A DNA stretch of 64,000 nucleotides from Streptomyces sp. DSM 110735 (GTDB taxonomy: Bacteria > Actinomycetota > Actinomycetes > Streptomycetales > Streptomycetaceae). The DNA is taken from assembly GCF_016482685.1 (NCBI RefSeq), contig NZ_JACYHF010000011.1, positions 124,001 to 188,000 on the forward strand. The letters run 5' to 3'. Below, in pieces: positions 24,647 to 33,257 of the stretch. Within the stretch, counting starts at the first letter, position 1. Every line of letters starts with the position of its first letter. A model generated the notes under the pieces. The model was not told the DNA's origin. It worked only from the letters and a program-made list of their open reading frames with translations, and searched no databases. The translations under genes and the position numbers were made by a program.

Positions 24647-25443
24647 GCGAGGCGGCCGTACCGGTTCTGATGTACCACGCGGTCGCCGCCGCACCGAACG
24701 CGGCCACCCGCGCCCTGTCGGTCGCCCCCGAGGCGTTCGCCGAACAGATGGCGCTCATCGGCGACTTGGGTCTGACCCCGCTCACCACCGCGGCGCTCGC
24801 GGAGCACTGGCGTCTTCACCGCCCGCTCCCCCGCCGCCCGGTGCTGATCACCTTCGACGACGGCTACGAGGGCGTCCACCGGCACGCCCTGCCGGTCCTC
24901 GCCCAACACGGCTTCCCTGCCACGGTGTTCGTCTCCACCGGCTGGGTGAGGGGGCGGTACGACACCGGTGGCGCCCTGGACACCATGCTCGACTGGGACC
25001 AGGTGCGGGCGCTGTGCGCCGCCGGGGTCGAGATCGGCGGTCACAGCCACAGCCACCCGCAGCTCGACCAGCTCGACGACACCGCCCTGGAGTGGGAGCT
25101 GGCCCGCAGCACCGACATCGTCACCGGCGAACTGGGCGTGCGACCACGGTCGTTCGCCTATCCGTACGGCTACTCCGACCGCCGGGTGCGCCGTGCCGTG
25201 CGCTCGGCCGGGTACACGCAGGCGCTCGCCGTCGGCAACACGCTCGCGCGGCGGGCGCAGGGTCCGTACGCCCTGCGGCGGGTCACCGTGCGCCGCGCCA
25301 CCGGCGTCGAGGAGTTCGAGCGGCTGGTCCAAGGGCGGGCGATCGCCCGTCACTTCGTCAAGGACCGCGCGCTCAGCAAAGGTTACGCACTCGTCCGAAG
25401 AGCACGCCAGGTCCGCCGGAAGGCCATCAGCTCCCGTGTCTGA
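24643..25443 (+). CDS. Polysaccharide deacetylase (NodB/CE4 type)
   Basis: 266 residues from ATG 24643, overlapping the previous stop (ATGA). It begins VPVLMYHAVAAAPNAATRAL, then LITFDDGYEGVHRHALPVL (motif 1 with the catalytic and metal aspartates) and GVEIGGHSHSHPQL (motif 2 metal histidines), and FAYPYGYSDRRVRRAVRSAG (motif 3). CE4 enzymes remove N-acetyl groups from hexosamines. There is no signal peptide, so it may act inside on lipid-linked precursors, or reach the surface some other way. It overlaps the next gene by 8 bp. Confidence 0.92.
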   Translation: MSEAAVPVLMYHAVAAAPNAATRALSVAPEAFAEQMALIGDLGLTPLTTAALAEHWRLHRPLPRRPVLITFDDGYEGVHRHALPVLAQHGFPATVFVSTGWVRGRYDTGGALDTMLDWDQVRALCAAGVEIGGHSHSHPQLDQLDDTALEWELARSTDIVTGELGVRPRSFAYPYGYSDRRVRRAVRSAGYTQALAVGNTLARRAQGPYALRRVTVRRATGVEEFERLVQGRAIARHFVKDRALSKGYALVRRARQVRRKAISSRV

Positions 25444-28400
25444 CACGACGACCACCACGACCGAGCCCGCCGCGCCCGGTGCCGAGCCGCCCGAGCGGAC
25501 CGGCAGACGCCTGCGCCTGCCGGGTCTGAGCGCTGCGAGCGGCGGCAGCCCGCTGTTCCGCAACGCCTACGCGCTGATGCTCAACACCGGCATCTCCGCC
25601 GTCCTGGGGCTCGGCTTCTGGCTGGCGGCGGCGCGCTACTACTCCGAGTCCGCCGTGGGGCAGGGCTCGGCCGCCATCGCCGCGATGAAGCTGCTCGCCG
25701 GGCTCACGGCGGTGACGCTCACGGGCGCGCTCGCCCGCTTCATCCCGGTGGCGGGACGGCACACCGGACGCCTCATCCGCCGTACGTACGCGGGCAGTTC
25801 GCTGGTCGTGGCCCTCGCGGCGGTCGTGTTCCTGCTGACGCTGAACGAGTGGGGTCCGTCGTACCGGTTCCTGCACGGCACGGTGAACGGGCTCGGCTTC
25901 ATCGCCGCCGTCGTCGCCTGGAACCTGCTCACGCTCCAGGACGGGGTGCTGACCGGGCTGCGCAGCGCGCCGTGGGTGCCGGTGGGCAACACGGTGTTCT
26001 CGGCGGTGAAGCTGGCGCTGCTGGTGGCGTTCGCGGTGGCGATCCCGGCCGCCGGTGTCTTCGTGTCCTGGGTCGCGGCCATCGCCACCTCGGTGGTGCC
26101 GCTGGGCTGGCTGGTGTTCCGGCGCCTGGTGCCCCGGCACGTCGAGGCGACCAAGGGGCACGCCAGTCCCCCGTCGCTGCGGGAGATCGGGAGGTTCCTG
26201 GCCGGTGACTACACCGGCTCGCTGTTCTCCCTCGCGGTGGTCTACCTGGTCCCGGTGATCATCGCCTCGCAGGTCAGCAGCGAGGACAACGCGTACTTCT
26301 ACATCACCACCACCATCGGCGGCACGACCAACCTGCTCGCCATCAACATGGGCGCCTCGCTGACCGTGGAGGGCTCGCACGACCCGGCCCGGCTCGCGGC
26401 CAACACCCGCGCGGCGCTCAAGCGGATGGCGCGGATCATGCTGCCGATCGCGACGGTGCTGTTCGTCGGCGCCCCCTGGATCCTGGGCGTCTTCGGCGCG
26501 GGCTACGCCGACGCGGCGACCCCGCTGCTGCGCTGGTTCGCGGTCGGCGCGGTGCTGCGGGTCGTCATGGAGACGTACTTCGCGGTGCTGCGCGCACAGA
26601 GCCGCACCTCCGGACTCGCCTGGCTCCAGGGGCTGTTGTGCGTCCTGGTCCTGGGTCTCACGCTGCTGCTCCTGCCCCGGATGGGGCTGACAGGGGCGGG
26701 TGTCGCGGAGATCTCCAGCCTCGCGGTGATCGTGGCGATCGCGGCGCCGAAGCTGTGGCGCACGATCCGCTCCGGTCCGGAGGACACTCCCCCGGCGACC
26801 GCACCCGACGGCGACCTCGCCGACCTGGGCGCCCGCGAGGCGAAGACCGTGGGCACGGCGCGTCGGCGAGGACCGAGCTGGGCGCTGGACCAGGACACGG
26901 TCGCGCTCGGGGTGCGGGTGGACTTCGACCATGTGGAGCGCCGGCCGGACGTACGACCGGGTCCGGGAACACCGCCGGGAGGCACACCGGTGCTGCCGGG
27001 ACGACACGAGGAACTGGACGCGCCGTTCGCGACGTCGCTGCCCGAGAGCGGACTCAAGCGGAGCCCGACGCAGCCGGTCGCGCCCGAGCCCGCCCCCGCC
27101 GAGCAGGCGGAACGAGCGCCCCGGACGCCCGACACGCAGGACGACCCCGGCGCCGAGCCCGGACCCGGTCGCTCCCGTTTCGCCCCCACCCGCTCCGGAC
27201 TCCTCCTCGGCTGTCTCCTCATCGCCGCGCTGCTCCTGTACTGGGTGCCCGCGCTCCGGCTGGACGACGCCGACCTCGACGCGATGGGCGGGCTCGGGCT
27301 CGTCTCCGTGCTGCCGCTGCCGACGCTGGCCGGGACCGCGCTGCTGGTGACGGTGTTCGCCGTGCTGCTGTGGCTGCGCCGGGAACACCGTGCCCTGCTG
27401 CTGATCACCCTGCTGGCGACCGTGATCAGCCTGCACGCGCTGCCCGCCGTGATCGAGAGCGCGCCGCGCTTCCCCACGGCGTGGCAGCACCTGGGCTTCC
27501 TCGACTACATCGACCGCACCGGTTCCGCCGTGCCCGACCTGGACGCCCGCTGGAGCTGGCCGGGTTTCTTCGCGGTGACGGCGTTCGTGGCGCGGGCGTG
27601 CGGGGTGCGGGATCTGACGGAGGTCATCCGCTGGTGGCCGACCGTCATCCAACTCGCCTACCTGGCACCGATGTTCCTGCTGACGCGCTCACTGCGGGCG
27701 GGCTGGCGCGCCAAGTGGACCGGGGTGTGGATCTTCGTCCTGGCGGGCTGGGTAGGTCAGGACTACTTCTCCCCGCAGGGCTTCACCTATCTGCTGTATC
27801 TGGCGTTCGCGGCGATCCTGCTGGTCTGGTTCCGCCCCCCGCACGTCATCTGGACCCGGCTGCGCCCGGGCGAGTCCGAGGTGGAGCCCACCGACCGGCG
27901 TCAACGCGCCGTGCTGCTCCTGGTGTTGACCGGACTGTTCGCGGCGAGCGTCCCGGCGCACCAGCTCACCCCGTTCGTGATGCTCGGCGTGGTCGCCGTG
28001 CTCGTCGTCCTGAACCGGTGCGAACTGCGCGGTCTGCCGCTGCTGTTCGCGGTGGTCGTGGTGGCGTGGCTCGGTTTCATGGCGGAGCCGTACTGGTCCG
28101 GGCACTTCGACGACCTCTTCGGCGGGCTCGGCGGGGTCGGCGGCAATGTCTCCAGCTCGGTCTCCGGCCGTATCCAGGGCGGGAGTTCGACGCACAAGCT
28201 GGTCCTCTACACCCGGGTGCTGCTGGCGGGCTCGGTGCTGGCGCTCGCCTGCTGGGGCTGGTGGCGCAGGCGGGAACACCGGTACCGCGAGCGCTCGTTG
28301 CTGGTGCTTGCCTTCGTGCCGTTCCTGGGCTTCGGGATGCAGTCGTACGGCGGCGAGATGGCGCTGCGCGTCTTCATGTTCGCCCTGCCGGGCGCTGCCC

Positions 28401-29194
28401 TGCTCGGCGCGCTCGCCCTCTTCCCGCGCACCGGCGCCACCGCCGAGGAGCGCGAGAAGGACCGGGTGAGCCTCGCTCCGCTGGCCGCGCTGCTCGCCGG
28501 GCTGCTGCTGATCGGCGGCTTCCTGGTGGCCCGTTGGGGCAACGAGACCTTCGAGCGGACCCGCCCCGGCGAGGTCGCGGCGATGAACTGGGCGTACGCC
28601 CACGACAAGCCGACCCTGCGGCTGCTGTGGCTGAGCAACGACCCGGTGAACGACGTGACCCCCGCCCTGCCGTGGGGCGCGCGGGACATGGAGCGGGTGA
28701 ACTACCTGCCGACGCTGGCACCGCCCGACCCGGTGCTGGTGTCCGGCCTGGTCACGGCGCTGAAGGACGCGGGTCCGAACTCGTATCTGATGATCAACGA
28801 GAGCCAGACCCGCTATCTGGAGCTGGACTCGGGCTACTCGGCGAGCTGGGAGCCCCGGCTGCTGGCCAACCTGGACGCGCGCCGGGAGCTGCGCCGGGTC
28901 CTGGTCAACGACGACGTGACCGTGTACGCGCTGCGTGAGCGCCCCGCGGGCGCGGTGCCGGAGCCGGACCCGGGACCGATCGGACCGCAGATCACGTGGA
29001 CTCCGTGGTCGGTGGTGGGCGCGCTGGCGGCCGTCCTGCTGATCCTGCTGCTCACCACGCGGGAGGTCGTACGGGTCGCGATGCGACCGAGCGTGCGCCA
29101 ACTGCGGCTGCTGCAGACGGGGTTCTGGTTTTCGCTGCCGCTGCTCGCGGTGTTCCTCGCGTCGCTGGTCCAGCGGTTCGTGACGATGAGCTGA
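25436..29194 (+). CDS. Fusion of a Wzx-like flippase and a multi-pass GT-C-like membrane enzyme
   Basis: 1252 residues from GTG 25436, which overlaps the deacetylase stop by 8 bp. Residues about 40-450 look like a polysaccharide flippase of the MATE/MOP group (NAYALMLNTGISAVLGLGFW at the start, many helices). A hydrophilic linker of about 140 residues, rich in Pro, Glu and Arg, follows. Residues about 590-1250 form a second module with about 12-14 helices, large loops (DYIDRTGSAVPDLDARWSWP; GQDYFSPQGFTYLLYLAF; a Gly/Ser loop near GGLGGVGGNVSSSVSG) and a soluble C-terminal lobe, resembling membrane glycosyltransferases. The fusion would tie export and modification of a lipid-linked glycan. The second module's activity is inferred. 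Confidence 0.8.
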   Translation: MSDTTTTTTEPAAPGAEPPERTGRRLRLPGLSAASGGSPLFRNAYALMLNTGISAVLGLGFWLAAARYYSESAVGQGSAAIAAMKLLAGLTAVTLTGALARFIPVAGRHTGRLIRRTYAGSSLVVALAAVVFLLTLNEWGPSYRFLHGTVNGLGFIAAVVAWNLLTLQDGVLTGLRSAPWVPVGNTVFSAVKLALLVAFAVAIPAAGVFVSWVAAIATSVVPLGWLVFRRLVPRHVEATKGHASPPSLREIGRFLAGDYTGSLFSLAVVYLVPVIIASQVSSEDNAYFYITTTIGGTTNLLAINMGASLTVEGSHDPARLAANTRAALKRMARIMLPIATVLFVGAPWILGVFGAGYADAATPLLRWFAVGAVLRVVMETYFAVLRAQSRTSGLAWLQGLLCVLVLGLTLLLLPRMGLTGAGVAEISSLAVIVAIAAPKLWRTIRSGPEDTPPATAPDGDLADLGAREAKTVGTARRRGPSWALDQDTVALGVRVDFDHVERRPDVRPGPGTPPGGTPVLPGRHEELDAPFATSLPESGLKRSPTQPVAPEPAPAEQAERAPRTPDTQDDPGAEPGPGRSRFAPTRSGLLLGCLLIAALLLYWVPALRLDDADLDAMGGLGLVSVLPLPTLAGTALLVTVFAVLLWLRREHRALLLITLLATVISLHALPAVIESAPRFPTAWQHLGFLDYIDRTGSAVPDLDARWSWPGFFAVTAFVARACGVRDLTEVIRWWPTVIQLAYLAPMFLLTRSLRAGWRAKWTGVWIFVLAGWVGQDYFSPQGFTYLLYLAFAAILLVWFRPPHVIWTRLRPGESEVEPTDRRQRAVLLLVLTGLFAASVPAHQLTPFVMLGVVAVLVVLNRCELRGLPLLFAVVVVAWLGFMAEPYWSGHFDDLFGGLGGVGGNVSSSVSGRIQGGSSTHKLVLYTRVLLAGSVLALACWGWWRRREHRYRERSLLVLAFVPFLGFGMQSYGGEMALRVFMFALPGAALLGALALFPRTGATAEEREKDRVSLAPLAALLAGLLLIGGFLVARWGNETFERTRPGEVAAMNWAYAHDKPTLRLLWLSNDPVNDVTPALPWGARDMERVNYLPTLAPPDPVLVSGLVTALKDAGPNSYLMINESQTRYLELDSGYSASWEPRLLANLDARRELRRVLVNDDVTVYALRERPAGAVPEPDPGPIGPQITWTPWSVVGALAAVLLILLLTTREVVRVAMRPSVRQLRLLQTGFWFSLPLLAVFLASLVQRFVTMS

Positions 29195-29206
29195 ACGACG
29201 CACCGC

Positions 29207-29263
29207 GGGCGCCTACGGCGTGAAGTGGCTCAGCGCTTGAGCCACTTCACGCCGTAGGCGCCC
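29207..29263. terminator. Perfect 26-bp inverted repeat, likely bidirectional terminator
   Basis: Left arm 29207-29232 and right arm 29238-29263 are perfect complements around a 5-nt loop. The right arm is the last coding part of the convergent glycosidase gene, and that gene's stop codon (29230-29232) is in the left arm. The structure lies 13 bp past the flippase-fusion stop, so it can end both transcripts. Confidence 0.85.
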
Positions 29264-30651
29264 ATCGTGAAGCGTTTTCCGTCCACTTGGGCGCTGATCG
29301 ACCGGTTCAGGGTGTTGACGACCAGGATCGTGCGGTCGCTGGCGAGGACCCGTACGTTGGAGCGGTCGTCGGGGGCGACGGAGACCTTCTCGTACCGGGT
29401 GCCGGGCGGGAAGGCGGCGTGGAAGCGGGACAGCAGACCGTACATGGGCAGGGCGCGTCCGCCGTCCGCCTCGCTGGTCGGGGTCCACAGGCAGCCCGCG
29501 CAGTCGGTGCCGCTCTTCTTCTCGGGGTTCCAGTAGAAGGCGGAGTCGGCGCCGCCGTCGACCATGGCGATCAGGGCGGTGGCGTGGACGGCGGTCCGGT
29601 GGTCCTCGGACCAGCCCTCGCGCCGGTCGTCGGCGTCGGCGGGCTCGACGTAGTACTCGGCCCACCACAGCGGCAGGTCGTGGGTCTGGCGGCGCAGCCA
29701 CGCGCTGACGTCGGTGAACTTGGCGGTGGCGGCGAACTCGTCGGGGAGGGACTTGTCGTCGTTGGTGTAGCTGGAGCCGTCCACGACCACGAAGTCGGCG
29801 CCCGCCTTGTGGGTGTTCCAGTAGCGGAAGGCGTCCAGGACCCGCTGGTCCATGGCGCCCCAGTCGCCGCGCAGGGTGTCGGAGGCGTGCTGCTGTCCGG
29901 TGCCGACGCTGTCCATCACCAGATAGGGACCGCCGACCATGATGTCGGGGTTCACCTTCTTCAGGGCGCGGTAGACGAGGTTGTACATCTTCGTGTAGCC
30001 CTCGTAGTCCCAGCGTCCGGCGGAGTCGTTCCAGAAGCCCTTGAACTCGTTCCACACGACGAAGTGGCGTACGTCGGGGTAGCGGCGGGCGACCGTGGCG
30101 GCGAGCCTGGCGAAGTCCGCGTAGTGGTCCGGGGTGGGGGCGGTCTCCAGGGCGGTCTGGCTCCAGTCGGTGCGGTCGGCGCCCGCCTTGCCGCCCTTCA
30201 TCCAGTCCGGCGAGCAGCACAGCGTGATCACGGGTGTGCCGTGGGAGGCGCGGACGAAGTCGATGCGGCGGTCCAGGGCGCCGAAGTCGTAACGCCCCTT
30301 CACCGGCTCGGGGTTGTCGGCGCCCCAGCCCATGATGGCCTGGTCCTGCGGCAGACCGCCGTCCCCGGCGAGCAGCTTCTCGACGCGCTCGGTGGCGGCG
30401 CCGCCGCCCCGGTCCGCGCTGTACTGGGTGTGGGTGAAGCCCCAGCCCACCGAGGGCTGCGCGCGTCCGGCGGGGGTGGCGGGCGTGCCGTGCACCCGGT
30501 CGCCGTCGCGCGAGGTGCCGGAGGTGTCCGCGCCGCGCCCGGGAAGCGTGCCCAGCAGCGTCACCACCAGGGCGAGGGCGAGCACGCCCGCGCCGAGCAG
30601 TGCGGTGAGCCGCCACCGCCGATCCCCCGTGTACCACCCATGACGTGCCAT
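29230..30651 (-). CDS. Membrane-anchored glycoside hydrolase, clan GH-A, GH39-like
   Basis: 473 residues from ATG 30651. An N-terminal helix (LTALLGAGVLALALVVTLLG) with few residues before it suggests a type II anchor or uncleaved signal. The catalytic domain has the clan GH-A acid/base glutamate in HFVVWNEFKGFWN and a likely nucleophile glutamate in LPLWWAEYYVEPAD, plus CCSPDWM and GGPYLVMD segments typical of GH39/GH5-like barrels. It probably trims or degrades an extracellular glycan, perhaps the product of the facing operon. The last dozen codons lie inside a 26-bp inverted repeat. Confidence 0.82.
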   Translation of the reverse strand: MARHGWYTGDRRWRLTALLGAGVLALALVVTLLGTLPGRGADTSGTSRDGDRVHGTPATPAGRAQPSVGWGFTHTQYSADRGGGAATERVEKLLAGDGGLPQDQAIMGWGADNPEPVKGRYDFGALDRRIDFVRASHGTPVITLCCSPDWMKGGKAGADRTDWSQTALETAPTPDHYADFARLAATVARRYPDVRHFVVWNEFKGFWNDSAGRWDYEGYTKMYNLVYRALKKVNPDIMVGGPYLVMDSVGTGQQHASDTLRGDWGAMDQRVLDAFRYWNTHKAGADFVVVDGSSYTNDDKSLPDEFAATAKFTDVSAWLRRQTHDLPLWWAEYYVEPADADDRREGWSEDHRTAVHATALIAMVDGGADSAFYWNPEKKSGTDCAGCLWTPTSEADGGRALPMYGLLSRFHAAFPPGTRYEKVSVAPDDRSNVRVLASDRTILVVNTLNRSISAQVDGKRFTMGAYGVKWLKR

Positions 30652-30743
30652 CAGGACCACAGTAACGGCGGAATCGGGGCGTCGGGCAGGTCTTGGGAAC
30701 ACCCTCCGGGAAGGGGCGGAAATGCCGTGCGCGGAGGGCATCC

Positions 30744-31871
30744 GTGACAGATCATGGCGGCATGTCCGCCAACCCACACGACGCCCTGCCGATCCGGCTC
30801 AATGTCGACGACTCCGACTCGCCCTCCGATGTCGTCGACGCGCTGTTCCTCGGCCGTTTCGCGACGGGCGAGCAGCCGTACTCCCACGCGGCCAACATCG
30901 AGCGGGTGCGCTCAGGCGCGACCCTGCTGCCCGAGGGCGCCCGCGTGCTGCGGGTCGCCCGTGACGAGGACCGCAGCGCGACCCTCGCGGAGGGCGACGG
31001 CTGGACCCTGCTGGTCTCGCGCTGGAACCGGGGCGCGGACGTGACCGTGACCGCGACCACCGCCGACCTGGCCAAGCAGATCCTCGGCCAGGCAACCGAG
31101 GGCGCGGCCGACGAGCCCGAGCCGCAGCCGGAGAACGTCACCATGGGTTTCTGGTACGTCTCCCCGAGGCGCGGTCCGCACCGCACCACCCGCCAGATCT
31201 CGGCGGGCACCTGGGAGGAGGTGCGGTCCAACTACACCGCGCCGGTCGCCTCCGCGATGGACCGCCTGATGAAGACGACCCCGGAGGACATCGCCGGGCG
31301 GCTGCTCCTGCTGCACGGACCGCCAGGCACCGGCAAGACCTCGGCGCTGCGGACGCTCGCCCGTTCCTGGCGGGACTGGTGCCAGGTGGACTGCGTGCTC
31401 GACCCGGAGCGGCTCTTCTCCGACGTGGGCTATCTGATGGACATCGCGATCGGCGAGGAGGACGGCACGGGCAAGGGCCGCTGGCGGCTGCTCCTCCTCG
31501 AGGACTGCGACGAGCTGATCCGGGGCGAGGCACGGCACACCGCGGGCCAGGCGCTGTCCCGGCTGCTGAACCTGACCGACGGGCTGCTCGGCCAGGGGCG
31601 CAACGTCCTGGTGGGGGTCACCACCAACGAGGACCTGGAGCGGCTGCACCCCGCCGTGGTCCGTCCAGGGCGCTGTCTGGCCCGCATCGAGGTCGGTCCG
31701 CTGACCCGCCCGGAGGCGATGGACTGGCTGGGCGCCGAGGGCTCCGAGCACGACAGCGCGGTGGGCCGGGAGGGCGCGACCCTGGCCGAGCTGTACGCGC
31801 TGCGCCGGGGCACGGGTCCGACGTCGGTGCCGGGGGCGCGGGAGGGGGTGGACGCGGGGCTGTATCTGTAG
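30744..31871 (+). CDS. AAA ATPase with N-terminal DUF5925 domain
   Basis: 375 residues from GTG 30744, which has GGAGG six bases upstream; ATG 30762 is the alternative but lacks a good ribosome site. The N-terminal 120 residues (LPIRLNVDDSDSPSDVVDAL...) match the DUF5925 domain as I remember it. The AAA module has Walker A LLLHGPPGTGKTSALRTLAR, Walker B RLLLLEDCDE, a sensor-1 asparagine in VGVTTNEDLERLHPAVVRPG and an arginine finger region after it. It is soluble, and a role in remodelling a protein partner is likely but unknown. It is divergent from the glycosidase gene. Confidence 0.9.
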   Translation: MTDHGGMSANPHDALPIRLNVDDSDSPSDVVDALFLGRFATGEQPYSHAANIERVRSGATLLPEGARVLRVARDEDRSATLAEGDGWTLLVSRWNRGADVTVTATTADLAKQILGQATEGAADEPEPQPENVTMGFWYVSPRRGPHRTTRQISAGTWEEVRSNYTAPVASAMDRLMKTTPEDIAGRLLLLHGPPGTGKTSALRTLARSWRDWCQVDCVLDPERLFSDVGYLMDIAIGEEDGTGKGRWRLLLLEDCDELIRGEARHTAGQALSRLLNLTDGLLGQGRNVLVGVTTNEDLERLHPAVVRPGRCLARIEVGPLTRPEAMDWLGAEGSEHDSAVGREGATLAELYALRRGTGPTSVPGAREGVDAGLYL

Positions 31872-31900
31872 CGGCACCCGGTCCGGGTCCGTGGCGGCAC

Positions 31901-31950
31901 CGGTACGACTCGGTCCGCACCGGTACACCTCGGTCCGCACCGGTACGACT
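31901..31950 (+). repeat. 2.5 copies of a 20-bp tandem repeat before the DUF72 gene
   Basis: Units CGGTACGACTCGGTCCGCAC and CGGTACACCTCGGTCCGCAC followed by a half unit CGGTACGACT, ending 25 bp before the DUF72 start. Each unit contains ACCGGT at the junction. It could be a repeated operator or simple slippage. Confidence 0.7.
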
Positions 31951-31975
31951 CCCGCTTCGGTGCTTTCATGGACGT

Positions 31976-32746
31976 ATGACCCTGTTCGTCGGCACGTCGG
32001 GGTGGCAGTACAAGAGCTGGCGGGGCGTGGTGTACCCGACGGGCTGCCCGGCGCGGCTGTGGCTGGAGGAGTACACCAAGCTGTTCGCGACGGTCGAGCT
32101 GAACAACGCCTTCTACCGGCTGCCCTCCCGCGAGAACTTCGCGTCCTGGCGGGAGCGGGTGCCGAAGGACTTCGTGGTCGCGGTCAAGGCGAGCCGCTAT
32201 CTGACCCACATCAAGCGGCTGCGCGACCCCGAGGAGCCGGTGCACCGGCTGATGAGCCACGCCGAGGGGCTCGGCGACCGGCTGGGTCCGGTCCTGCTCC
32301 AGTTGCCGCCGACCCTGCGCGCGGACCCGCCCCTGCTGGACGCGTGCCTCGCCTGTTTCCCGAAGGGCACCCGGGTCGCGGTGGAGCCGCGCCACGAGTC
32401 CTGGTGGACGCCCGAGACGAAGGGCGTCCTGGAGGCGCGGGGCGCGGCGCTGTGCTGGGCGGACGTGCTGTCCCGCCCGGTCACCCCGCTGTGGCGCACC
32501 GCCGACTGGGGGTACGTCCGCTTCCACCGTGGCCGCGCCCGTCCCTGGCCGCGCTACGGGCACACCGCGCTGGAGAGCTGGGTGGAGCGCATCGCCTCGA
32601 CCTGGGACGGCGCGGACGACGTGTACGCGTACTTCAACAACGACCCGAGGGGCGCGGCGGTGAAGGACGCGGCGGAGTTCGGCGCCCTGGCCCGCAAGGC
32701 GGGTCTGCCGGTGACGCGCACACCGGAGCCGACGGCACGGCGTTAG
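31976..32746 (+). CDS. DUF72 family protein
   Basis: 256 residues from ATG 31976. It begins TLFVGTSGWQYKSWRGVVYP and contains FYRLPSRENFASWRERVPKD, FVVAVKASRYLTHIKRL, LLQLPPTLRAD and AYFNNDPRGAAVKDA, which are the conserved blocks of the DUF72 (YecE-like) TIM-barrel family. The reaction is not established. It is cytoplasmic, with no signal. It faces the GntR gene with 10 bp between stops. Short tandem repeats lie in its promoter region. Confidence 0.92.
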   Translation: MTLFVGTSGWQYKSWRGVVYPTGCPARLWLEEYTKLFATVELNNAFYRLPSRENFASWRERVPKDFVVAVKASRYLTHIKRLRDPEEPVHRLMSHAEGLGDRLGPVLLQLPPTLRADPPLLDACLACFPKGTRVAVEPRHESWWTPETKGVLEARGAALCWADVLSRPVTPLWRTADWGYVRFHRGRARPWPRYGHTALESWVERIASTWDGADDVYAYFNNDPRGAAVKDAAEFGALARKAGLPVTRTPEPTARR

Positions 32747-32756
32747 GGGGCGTCGC

Positions 32757-33131
32757 TCAGCCCTGTTCCCCGTAGGCGGCGCGCAGGGCGTCGCGTACGG
32801 CGGCCAGCGCCTCGTCCTCCGGGAGACCGAGCCGGTGGGCGCGTTCCGCGTACGCCTGGGCGGCCGCCGCGGCTTCCTTGCTCGCGGCGGAACCCGCGGC
32901 GGCGACGTACGTGCCGTTGCGCCCGCGGGTCTCGATCACCCCGTCCGCCTCCAGCGCGCGGTACGCCTTGGCGACGGTGTTCACCGCGAGCCCCAGGGAC
33001 TCGGCCAGGCCCCGCACGGTCGGCAGCCGGTACCCCACCGGGAGCACACCCGCCCGTGCCTGCTCGGAAATCTGCGCGCGCACCTGCTCGTAGGGCGGGG
33101 CGCCGTCATCGATGTGGATCTTCAGGCTCAC
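32757..33131 (-). CDS. Short GntR regulator of the YtrA subfamily
   Basis: 124 residues from GTG 33131. The winged helix (IDDGAPPYEQVRAQISEQAR, then YRLPTVRGLAESLGLAVNTV and VIETRGRNGTYV) is followed by only a short helical tail for dimerisation, as in YtrA-type GntR proteins that usually control ABC transporters. No ABC transporter gene is adjacent. The ORF extends far upstream in frame, but that part is antisense to the GNAT gene. A GC hairpin at about 33180-33210 lies in its promoter region. Confidence 0.9.
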   Translation of the reverse strand: MSLKIHIDDGAPPYEQVRAQISEQARAGVLPVGYRLPTVRGLAESLGLAVNTVAKAYRALEADGVIETRGRNGTYVAAAGSAASKEAAAAAQAYAERAHRLGLPEDEALAAVRDALRAAYGEQG

Positions 33132-33257
33132 CCCCCGATTGTCCCGCACGCGCGGCGCGGTGCGGAGCGGGCGGGCGCGGCGCGGGCGGAACGCGTCCCG
33201 CCCGCGCGCGAAAAATGGGAGGCGCCTGCGCCCGGCGGGCTCGTAGCGTGCCTGCCC

